Source of the DNA: Nitrospirota bacterium
Lineage (GTDB): Bacteria; Nitrospirota; Nitrospiria; Nitrospirales; Nitrospiraceae
Assembly (NCBI GenBank): GCA_004296865.1
Contig: SCVQ01000001.1
Location: 1-5,592 of the forward strand
DNA length: 5,592 nucleotides
Direction of reading: 5' to 3'
Shown: in pieces, positions 1 to 5,471 of the stretch
How the letters are laid out: each line of letters opens with the position of its first letter
Position numbering within the stretch: position 1 is the stretch's first letter
The notes under the pieces: model-generated
Database searches by the model: none
Told to the model about the DNA's origin: nothing
The model's input: only the letters and a program-made list of their open reading frames with translations
Translations under genes and position numbers: made by a program

Positions 1-272
1 TTCTCCTGCCGGATGACCACGGAGTTGCTTTCGGTCACCTCGACCAGCATGTACCATTCCTTGCTCCCCTTCCTGATCGTCACTTCCTTTCCAAGTCCTT
101 TCTTCACCACCTCGACCTGCAATCCCTCGCTGCTTGGCGATGACGGCGAGGGATGTTCCGCGGCGGGGGCGTTGAGGACCAAGGGGGCGGAGAGGGAAAC
201 AGCGGTCAGCAACAGCCCGGCACGCAGGGCAGTCGAGCAGCCTGCACTGTGCAGATGCGGGAGGTCGTTCAT
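1..272 (-). CDS. Putative exported protein of unknown function (3' end outside window)
   Basis: I do not recognise this protein. The visible 90 residues start with a likely Sec signal peptide: a short N-terminal region with Arg17, a hydrophobic stretch at about residues 18-33 (rich in Leu, Ala, Val) and a plausible cleavage site near residues 35-38 (APAA). A Ser/Pro-rich linker follows (41-48), then a charged, beta-prone segment (51-90) with many Lys, Glu and Val residues, which could begin a small periplasmic beta domain. The ATG at 272 is supported by an AGAAGGAG Shine-Dalgarno at 286-279, six bases upstream. The start overlaps the hutH stop as ATGA, so the two genes are probably co-transcribed and translationally coupled. 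A role in histidine metabolism cannot be inferred from this. The gene continues beyond position 1. Confidence 0.75.
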   Translation of the reverse strand, partial: MNDLPHLHSAGCSTALRAGLLLTAVSLSAPLVLNAPAAEHPSPSSPSSEGLQVEVVKKGLGKEVTIRKGSKEWYMLVEVTESNSVVIRQE

Positions 273-1834
273 GACGGGCTCCTTCTCTTGGTGACGCCGG
301 GGCGTCGGGATGCGGTCAGGCGGGATGCAGCCAAGATTGCCGTCAGCGCTCCGCCAGCCACCAAGGTGCGAATCTGTTCGATGTCGGGGGCCAGGACACG
401 GTCCTGTCCCAGGCCTGGGACCCGTTGCCGGACGAGCTTCAGGGCGAGGCGGCTGCCTGTTCCCGCTCGCAAGGGTCGGTGAAAATCCACCCCCTGGGCG
501 GCGCAGAGCAGTTCGATGGCCAGAATATGTTCGCCGTTCGACAGGATCTGCGCGAGCTTCAAGGCCGAGCCCATCCCCATGCTGACGTGGTCCTCGCGAT
601 TGCCGGAGGTCGGAATCGAATCCACCGAGGCCGGGTGGGAAAACACTTTGTTCTCGGAGGCGAGCGCGGCGGCGGTGACCTGGGCCATCATGAAGCCGGA
701 ATTCAACCCCGGGTGCGGGCTCAGAAACGGCGGCAGGTCGCCGTATTCCGGGTTGATCAGCCGCTCGATGCGCCGTTCGGAGATACTGGCCAGTTCGGTC
801 ATCGCGATGGCCAGATGGTCCAGGACCAATCCCAGCGGCTGGCCATGGAAGTTCCCGCCGGACAGGATCTCCCCCTGCTCCGGAAACACAAGCGGGTTGT
901 CGGTGACGCTGTTCATCTCGATGCGCAGCGCGGTCCTCACGTAGTCCAGCGCGTCACGCACGGCGCCGTGGACCTGCGGCATGCAACGCAAGCTGTAGGC
1001 ATCCTGAATGCGGGGACAGGTCATGTGCGACGCGCGGATCTGGCTGCCGGCCGTCAGCGCGCGCAAGTTGGCGGCGACGGAGAGCTGGCCGGGATAGGGG
1101 CGAAGCCGGTGAATCCGCTGGTCGAAGGCCACCGGGGTGCCCTGGAGCGCTTCCAGGGAGAGGGCGCCGGCAACGTCGGCCGCATCGACCAGCACCTCGG
1201 CTCGCCGGAGCGCCAGCAGCCCCAGCGCCAGCATCGCCTGGGTTCCGTTGACGAGGGAGAGTCCTTCCTTGGCTTCCAGTCGCAGGGGTTTCAAGCCGGC
1301 TTGCGCCAGCGCGGCCCGTCCCGTTTTCCGCCTCCCATCGACGCAGGCTTCCCCCTCGCCGATCAGGAGCAAGGCCAGGTGGGCCAGCGGGGCGAGGTCG
1401 CCGCTCGCCCCGACCGATCCTCGTGACGGGATCACCGGCAGGATGTTGCGGTTCAGCAGGGTCAGGAGACGATCCACGACCAGCGGTCGGACGCCGCTGT
1501 GCCCTCGGGCCAGCACATGGGCGCGCAATAACAGGATGCCCCTGGTTTCTTCGCGGGACAAGGGTTCGCCCACGCCGGCGGCATGGCTGCGGAGCAGGTT
1601 CAGTTGCAGTTGTCCGATGTCGGCGTGGGGGATTCGTTGATCGGCCAGCTTGCCGAAGCCGGTGGTCACGCCATAGATGGGATCATCCCCGGCCGCCGCG
1701 CGTCTGACCACGTCGTAGGCCGCCGCCATCCGTCGTTTTGCGCGAGGAGCAAGCCGGACCGGCCGCCCGCCCAGGACCACCTCATAGAAGGCGGGGAGCG
1801 TCAGGTTTTCTCCGGTCACGTCGAGCGGCTTCAC
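269..1834 (-). CDS. hutH: Histidine ammonia-lyase (histidase)
   Basis: This enzyme deaminates L-histidine to urocanate and ammonia, the first step of histidine degradation, in the cytoplasm. From the GTG at 1834 it is 521 aa, close to the usual ~510. The Ala143-Ser144-Gly145 triad, which self-cyclises to the MIO electrophile, sits in GSVGASGDLAPL. Other catalytic or binding residues known from Pseudomonas putida histidase are present at nearly identical positions: Tyr54, His84, Asn196, Gln277, Tyr280, Arg283, Phe329 and Glu414. His84 argues against phenylalanine ammonia-lyase; the SLRCMPQVHGA and EDHVSM blocks favour histidase over tyrosine ammonia-lyase, though this is not proof. The frame stays open to 1963, but that extra stretch is Pro/Arg-rich and unlike the family. 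The GTG at 1834 begins the usual first strand (KPLDVTGENLTL). It lacks a Shine-Dalgarno, and a promoter lies immediately upstream. No hutU, hutI or hutG is in view. Confidence 0.93.
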   Translation of the reverse strand: MKPLDVTGENLTLPAFYEVVLGGRPVRLAPRAKRRMAAAYDVVRRAAAGDDPIYGVTTGFGKLADQRIPHADIGQLQLNLLRSHAAGVGEPLSREETRGILLLRAHVLARGHSGVRPLVVDRLLTLLNRNILPVIPSRGSVGASGDLAPLAHLALLLIGEGEACVDGRRKTGRAALAQAGLKPLRLEAKEGLSLVNGTQAMLALGLLALRRAEVLVDAADVAGALSLEALQGTPVAFDQRIHRLRPYPGQLSVAANLRALTAGSQIRASHMTCPRIQDAYSLRCMPQVHGAVRDALDYVRTALRIEMNSVTDNPLVFPEQGEILSGGNFHGQPLGLVLDHLAIAMTELASISERRIERLINPEYGDLPPFLSPHPGLNSGFMMAQVTAAALASENKVFSHPASVDSIPTSGNREDHVSMGMGSALKLAQILSNGEHILAIELLCAAQGVDFHRPLRAGTGSRLALKLVRQRVPGLGQDRVLAPDIEQIRTLVAGGALTAILAASRLTASRRPGVTKRRSPS

Positions 1835-1841
1835 AGAGTCG

Positions 1842-1870
1842 ATTATAGCCCGATGCCGTCGGCGCGTAAA
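1842..1870 (-). promoter_or_regulatory. Sigma70-type promoter of hutH, probably giving a leaderless transcript
   Basis: On the minus strand a perfect TATAAT (-10, positions 1847-1842) is preceded by TTTACG (-35, 1870-1865; four of six consensus bases) with the optimal 17-bp spacer. Seven bases separate the -10 box from the GTG start at 1834, so transcription should begin at or within a base or two of the start codon, leaving no room for a Shine-Dalgarno. The boxes are read directly; the start point is inferred from standard -10 to +1 spacing. Confidence 0.7.
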
Positions 1871-1874
1871 CCAT

Positions 1875-1894
1875 GCGGAGGGTGGCGGAGGGTG
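1875..1894. repeat. Perfect 10-bp tandem repeat upstream of the hutH promoter, possible regulator site
   Basis: GCGGAGGGTG occurs twice back to back (1875-1884 and 1885-1894) without mismatch. Relative to the predicted hutH start it covers about -41 to -60, four bases beyond the -35 box. Two identical half-sites one helical turn apart next to a -35 is the usual geometry for an activator that binds direct repeats on one DNA face. The plus strand is also G-rich enough here for a two-layer quadruplex. The repeat is seen; the regulatory role is inferred. Confidence 0.45.
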
Positions 1895-1897
1895 GAC

Positions 1898-1934
1898 GGT
1901 CGCGCCTCCGGTCGCTTGTACGCCCACAGGTCGC
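1898..1934. repeat. Three GGTCGC copies in the divergent intergenic region
   Basis: GGTCGC occurs at 1898-1903, 1910-1915 and 1929-1934, upstream of the membrane-protein gene and overlapping its possible promoter. Start-to-start spacings are 12 and 19 bp, so the phasing is not even. They could be operator half-sites or chance in GC-rich DNA; flanking bases are not conserved. Confidence 0.2.
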
Positions 1935-1944
1935 ATGCTAGGAT
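1916..1944 (+). promoter_or_regulatory. Possible promoter of the membrane protein-polA operon
   Basis: TTGTAC (1916-1921) and TAGGAT (1939-1944) are 17 bp apart, and a TG at 1936-1937 gives an extended -10. The -10 matches four of six consensus bases and the -35 only three. The predicted start, near 1951, is only a few bases before the ATG at 1954. The AGGA inside the -10 box (1940-1943) could instead serve as a Shine-Dalgarno, ten bases from the ATG, in which case the true promoter lies further upstream. The evidence is weak. Confidence 0.3.
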
Positions 1945-1953
1945 GCCCGCTTG

Positions 1954-2364
1954 ATGGAGGCATTCCTCACCAAAGACGTGCTCCTTACCCTGTTTGCGCT
2001 GTCGGTCGCCGGCTTTGTCGGGAGCCTGATTGCGATTCCCATCATCCTCGTCAGATTACCGCCCCACTATTTCGACGAGCGCCATCCACGTACCTGGATG
2101 GAAAATCACCATCCGGTGCTCCGCATGGTGGGCCACGTGTTGAAAAATGTGGTGGGGGCGGTCTTCCTGATAGCCGGGTTTGCCATGCTCTTCTTGCCGG
2201 GACAAGGCATCCTGACGATGTTGATCGGCCTCTCGCTCCTGGACTTCCCAGGCAAGCGCCGCTTGGAGGGCAAGTTCGTCGGCCAGCCGTCCGTGCTCCG
2301 GACGATCAACGGCATCAGGGAAAAATTCGGCCGGCCCCCGCTGACCATCACCAATGATCCTTAA
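1954..2364 (+). CDS. Small integral membrane protein, PGPGW-family-like
   Basis: This 136-aa protein has a hydrophobic segment at about residues 9-34, a charged loop with several His, Arg and Glu residues (36-56), and a second hydrophobic region at about 64-97 that probably forms a hairpin of two helices around Leu-Pro-Gly-Gln-Gly (81-85). That turn, followed by an LTMLIGLSLL helix and a basic FPGKRRLE segment, resembles the short PGPGW transmembrane family, whose function is unknown; here the signature reads PGQGI rather than PGPGW. The C-terminal tail (about 105-136) is basic and probably cytoplasmic. The ATG at 1954 is preferred to the adjacent in-frame TTG at 1951. The stop overlaps the polA start by one base (TAATG), so the two genes are almost certainly in one operon. 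Confidence 0.8.
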   Translation: MEAFLTKDVLLTLFALSVAGFVGSLIAIPIILVRLPPHYFDERHPRTWMENHHPVLRMVGHVLKNVVGAVFLIAGFAMLFLPGQGILTMLIGLSLLDFPGKRRLEGKFVGQPSVLRTINGIREKFGRPPLTITNDP

Positions 2365-5051
2365 TGGAACCACGCAATTATCCCGCCATGCCGACACCAG
2401 CTGCACAGCCACGCCAGACCCTCTACCTGATCGACGGGAGCGCCTATATCTACCGCGCCTATTTTGCGCTTCCTCCCCTGTCCAACTCGAAGGGCATCCA
2501 GACCAACGCCGTCTACGGCTTCACCACGATGCTGATGAAGATCCTGCGCGAGCACCGGCCGGACTGCCTGGCCGTGGTCTTCGACGAAAAGGGCCCGACG
2601 CACCGCCATGAAGAATTCAATGCCTACAAGGCGCATCGGCCGGAGATGCCCCAGGGCATGCAGTCGCAGATTCCCTACATCCACCGCGTCGTCGAAGCTT
2701 TCGCCCTGCCGGTGGTGCGGCTGTCCGGCTACGAAGCGGACGACCTGATCGGCACCTTGGCCCGCAAGGCCGAAGCAACCGGGCTCGAGGTGGTGATCGT
2801 CACGGGCGACAAGGACATGTTTCAGCTCCTCACGCCGTCGATCCGCATCTACGATCCGGTCAAGGACAAGTGGTTCGGGGAGGCCGAGTGCCGCGAGCGC
2901 TTCGGCGTGGAGCCGGCGCGGGTCGTCGAGATCATGGGGTTGATGGGCGATGCCACGGACAACATTCCCGGCGTGAAGGGGATCGGCGAAAAGACGGCCA
3001 TGAAATTGATCGGGCAGTTCCGGACGATCGAGGAACTTTTGCAGAGGGTGCAGGAGGTGACGCCGCCCAAGACCAAGGCGCTCTTGCTCGAGCAGGCCGA
3101 CATTGCCCGCCTCAGCCGGCAACTGGCCACGATCCACATCGATGCGCCGGTGGACTTCGAGCCGGCCAGGTTCCGGGTTGCGCCGCCGCCGACCGAGCCG
3201 CTCGTGGCGCTGTTCCGGGAGATGGAATTCCCGACGTTGCTCAAAGCGATCCTGCCGGGCCACGAGACCGGAATGGTCAAAGCGGCCCCCACGATCACGA
3301 ACGAGGCCGGAGCGAAAATCTTTGCCGACAGGGCTGCGCGGGAACCGTGCCTGGCCTTGGCCTGCGTGATGAGTGGTCCCTCCGCTGTCATGGCGGACCT
3401 GCAAGGGCTGGCCCTCAGTGTTTCCGACGACAAGACGGTGTTTGCGCCGAAGCCGTTCCGTCCCCTGGCGGAACTGCTGCACAGCCCGACGGTGATCAAG
3501 GCGGCGCATGACCTCAAGCCGGCTCTGCTGGCCTTGCACCGCGCGGGCGTGGAGGTCACCCCTCCGTGGTTCGATACGATGATCGCGGCCTATTTGCTCA
3601 ACCCCAACCGGAGGACCCATACCTTGGAGGCAGTCGCGCTGGATCTCTTGGGCTATCGTCTGGGCGTGATACAGGTCGAGCAGGAAGCCGAGCCGCCGAA
3701 GGATCTGTTTACTCAGGCCGATGCCGCCCAAGCCGGTGACGGGCAGAAAGCCGCAGAAGCGGCCTCCGTCGTCCGCCGGCTTGTGCCGCTTCTCAAGGAA
3801 CGGTTGGAGCAGCAGGGGAGCCTGCGGCTGTTCGAGGAAGTGGAAATGCCGCTGGTGCCGGTGCTGGCCGAGATCGAACGGAACGGGTTCGGTCTGAACG
3901 TTGCGGCGCTGCACGAACTCAGCAAGGAGTTGGAGCGCGAACTGGACCGCATGATGCAGCAGATTGCGGGCCTGGCCGGGGAGGACTTCAACGTCAATTC
4001 CCCCAAGCAGCTTGCCACGATCCTCTTCGAGAAGCTGGGACTCAAGCCCGTTCGTAAAACGAAGACTGGCTATTCGACCGATGAAGAAACGCTGACCCAG
4101 TTGGCGACGCAGCATGACCTGCCGGCGCAGATCCTCAATTACCGGAGCCTCAGCAAGCTCAAGTCCACCTATATGGACGCGCTACCGGAGCTCGTGAGCC
4201 CGGAGACCGGCCGCTTGCATACCTCGCTGAACCAGACCGTCACAGCCACCGGCCGGCTGTCGTCCTCCGAGCCAAACCTGCAGAACATCCCGGTGAAGGG
4301 GGAATACGGGCTCAGGATTCGCGAGGCCTTCGTGGCTGCGCCGGGCCATACGCTCCTGTCCGCCGACTATAGTCAGATCGAGCCGCGCATCCTGGCGCAT
4401 CTCTCGCGGGATGAGCGATTGCTCAAGGTGTTTGAGCGAGGGGAGGACATCCATACGGCTACCGCTGTCGAGATTTTCGGCCTGGCTCCCGATCAGATCA
4501 CCAAGGAGATGCGCCGCGTCGCCAAGACCGTAGTCTTCGGCATCCTCTACGGGATCAGCCCTTATGGCCTCTCGTCTACCTTGGGTGTCTCGCAGCAGGA
4601 AGCGAAGAAATACATCGATGCCTACTTCGAACGGTATGCGGGCGTGAAGGCCTTCATTGACCGGACGATCGAAGAAGCCAAACAGAAGGCCTATGTGACG
4701 ACGATTCTGGGCCGCCGCCGGCCGATCCCGGAACTGACCAGTTCTGATCAAACCCAACGGAGCTTCGGGGAGCGGATGGCGGTGAATAGTCCGATCCAGG
4801 GCTCGGCAGCAGATTTGATCAAGGTGGCCATGATCGCGGTCAGCCGGCGGTTGAAAGCCGACCTGCCGAGCACGAAGATGATCTTGCAGGTCCACGACGA
4901 GTTGATTTTCGAGACGCCGGAGAAAGATTTGGAACAGGCCAAGCAACTCGTGCGGTCGGAGATGGTCAAGGCCGGTCCGCACCTGGGTCTCTCGGTGCCG
5001 CTGAAGGTGGATTTTGGCATCGGCCGAAATTGGAGAGAGGCGCATCCGTAA
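2364..5051 (+). CDS. polA: DNA polymerase I, with an inactivated 3'-5' exonuclease domain
   Basis: Pol I fills gaps and removes RNA primers during Okazaki-fragment maturation and excision repair. The 895 aa hold three domains. The 5'-nuclease (about 18-300) keeps its metal ligands: Asp24 in LIDGSAY, Asp74 in VFDEKG, Glu124/Asp126/Asp127 in YEADDLIG, Asp149/Asp151 in TGDKDMF and Asp196/Asp199 in GDATDNIPG. The exonuclease-fold domain (about 310-500) has lost its catalytic carboxylates (see findings). The polymerase (about 505-895) has Arg631 in TATGRLSS, motif A Asp668 in ADYSQIE, motif B Arg717/Lys721/Phe725/Tyr729 and motif C His844-Asp845-Glu846 in QVHDEL. Phe725 matches E. coli Phe762. Motif A has Pro674 where Leu is usual, and motif B has Val724 where Asn is usual. 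Translation probably starts at 2364 by coupling to the upstream gene (TAATG). Neither this ATG nor the in-frame ATG at 2388 has a good Shine-Dalgarno, and the later one would remove only eight non-conserved residues. Confidence 0.97.
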   Translation: MEPRNYPAMPTPAAQPRQTLYLIDGSAYIYRAYFALPPLSNSKGIQTNAVYGFTTMLMKILREHRPDCLAVVFDEKGPTHRHEEFNAYKAHRPEMPQGMQSQIPYIHRVVEAFALPVVRLSGYEADDLIGTLARKAEATGLEVVIVTGDKDMFQLLTPSIRIYDPVKDKWFGEAECRERFGVEPARVVEIMGLMGDATDNIPGVKGIGEKTAMKLIGQFRTIEELLQRVQEVTPPKTKALLLEQADIARLSRQLATIHIDAPVDFEPARFRVAPPPTEPLVALFREMEFPTLLKAILPGHETGMVKAAPTITNEAGAKIFADRAAREPCLALACVMSGPSAVMADLQGLALSVSDDKTVFAPKPFRPLAELLHSPTVIKAAHDLKPALLALHRAGVEVTPPWFDTMIAAYLLNPNRRTHTLEAVALDLLGYRLGVIQVEQEAEPPKDLFTQADAAQAGDGQKAAEAASVVRRLVPLLKERLEQQGSLRLFEEVEMPLVPVLAEIERNGFGLNVAALHELSKELERELDRMMQQIAGLAGEDFNVNSPKQLATILFEKLGLKPVRKTKTGYSTDEETLTQLATQHDLPAQILNYRSLSKLKSTYMDALPELVSPETGRLHTSLNQTVTATGRLSSSEPNLQNIPVKGEYGLRIREAFVAAPGHTLLSADYSQIEPRILAHLSRDERLLKVFERGEDIHTATAVEIFGLAPDQITKEMRRVAKTVVFGILYGISPYGLSSTLGVSQQEAKKYIDAYFERYAGVKAFIDRTIEEAKQKAYVTTILGRRRPIPELTSSDQTQRSFGERMAVNSPIQGSAADLIKVAMIAVSRRLKADLPSTKMILQVHDELIFETPEKDLEQAKQLVRSEMVKAGPHLGLSVPLKVDFGIGRNWREAHP

Positions 5052-5054
5052 ACC

Positions 5055-5251
5055 ATGAGTGATGTCCTTGTTCGTATCAAGCGAGCAGTCCTTGCTGGGC
5101 ATTATGCGTTCAGCGAAAAGGCGCGTGTGGAAATGGAAGCAGATAGTCTGACGGAACTGGACGTGGCGGAGTCCATTCTGAATGCCGTGGCGGTTTACAA
5201 AACTGTATGGACACGTACTATTTTCTTGTCTCCTCGAAACGAGCATTGTAA
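5055..5251 (+). pseudogene. Broken toxin gene (DUF4258/MqsR-like) with internal deletion and frameshift
   Basis: The first 50 codons (5055-5204) read as the N-terminal half of a small toxin of the kind often placed before YgiT-type antitoxins: RIKRAVLAG, then FSEKARVEMEAD, then LTELDVAESILNA and VYKT. The expected central beta strands are missing. A fragment in another frame (about 5207-5251) reads MDTYYFLVSSKRAL and stops with TAA at 5249-5251; from memory of the family, this is the typical C-terminus (TYYFLISSKRA-like). The two pieces together give about 64 codons, against roughly 95-100 for intact relatives, so about 30-40 codons appear deleted near 5203-5207, with loss of frame. No active toxin should be made. 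It begins three bases after the polA stop, with no close Shine-Dalgarno. The family name is my best judgement, not certain. Confidence 0.7.
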
Positions 5252-5258
5252 GAGGAAA
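5252..5258 (+). promoter_or_regulatory. Ribosome binding site of the YgiT-type antitoxin
   Basis: GAGGAAA lies directly after the toxin remnant's TAA. Its GAGG core (5252-5255) is six bases before the ATG at 5262. This supports 5262 as the true antitoxin start rather than the upstream ATG at 5055, and shows that the antitoxin can be translated on its own. Confidence 0.7.
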
Positions 5259-5261
5259 TTT

Positions 5262-5471
5262 ATGGTGAAAGTCACTAAATGCCCGGCCTGCGGCAGTAAG
5301 AAAATTAAGAAAGTGCGGCGGGATTGGGTCGGCGAGCATCATGGCCAAACGTACACGGTCCGCGATCTAGAGTTCCATGAGTGTCCGTCCTGCCATGAAC
5401 GGGTGTATGACCGCGAAGCGATGCGAAAAGTCGAGGCTCAGTCCCCAGCCTATGAGAAGGCCCATGCATAA
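5262..5471 (+). CDS. YgiT-type zinc-finger antitoxin (MqsA N-terminal-like)
   Basis: This 69-aa protein has two Cys-x2-Cys pairs, CPACG (residues 7-11) and CPSCHE (44-49), separated by basic and beta-prone segments. This is the zinc-binding layout of the MqsA N-terminal domain and of the many stand-alone YgiT-type proteins encoded after small toxins. It lacks the C-terminal helix-turn-helix of full MqsA (about 131 aa), so DNA binding and autoregulation are not expected from this chain alone. The C-terminal YDREAMRKVEAQSPAY stretch is typical of the short class. It would normally bind and neutralise the toxin encoded just upstream, but that gene is broken, so the antitoxin is probably an orphan kept by recency, neutrality or a role against related toxins elsewhere. 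Its end overlaps the next gene by eight bases. Confidence 0.8.
   Translation: MVKVTKCPACGSKKIKKVRRDWVGEHHGQTYTVRDLEFHECPSCHERVYDREAMRKVEAQSPAYEKAHA

Larger units (their letters stand above)
5055..5471 (+). other. Accidental in-frame fusion ORF: toxin N-terminus joined to antitoxin
   Basis: Because of the toxin deletion, the frame starting at ATG 5055 has no stop and continues directly into the antitoxin ATG at 5262, giving a 138-codon open frame. Residues 1-50 are toxin-like and residues 70-138 are the whole antitoxin. Residues 51-69 are the toxin C-terminus and intergenic spacer read out of frame. An automatic caller would probably annotate this as one gene. I think it is a by-product of decay, although a fusion protein could be made. 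Confidence 0.55.

Noticed and set aside
234..248. Possible lipobox (SAGC, residues 9-12) in the exported protein
   Set aside because: The Cys comes before the hydrophobic stretch rather than after it, and the -3 residue is Ser rather than Leu, so a lipoprotein signal does not fit.
425..1426. 333-codon plus-strand open frame opposite hutH
   Set aside because: It is a shadow of the histidase gene, rich in Gly, Arg and Gln and without family motifs; the minus-strand product is unambiguous.
1877..1895. G-quadruplex in the G-rich tandem repeat
   Set aside because: The G runs are only two or three long, so at best a weak two-layer structure could form; the direct repeat is the simpler explanation.
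1835..1963. N-terminal extension of hutH to an ATG at 1963
   Set aside because: The extra 43 codons are Pro/Arg-rich, unlike any histidase N-terminus, contain the strong promoter and the tandem repeat, and would overlap the divergent gene's start.
2361..4115. 584-codon open frame on the minus strand inside polA
   Set aside because: It is antisense to well-conserved PolA motifs, has a His/Arg/Gln-rich composition typical of the complement of GC-rich coding DNA, and shows no recognisable domain or start signal.
5052..5054. Transcription terminator between polA and the toxin remnant
   Set aside because: Only three bases separate the genes and no hairpin with a T run is visible at the end of polA.
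4182..5348. 388-codon minus-strand open frame across the end of polA and the toxin remnant
   Set aside because: It runs opposite conserved polymerase motifs and crosses two unrelated genes; no domain is recognisable.
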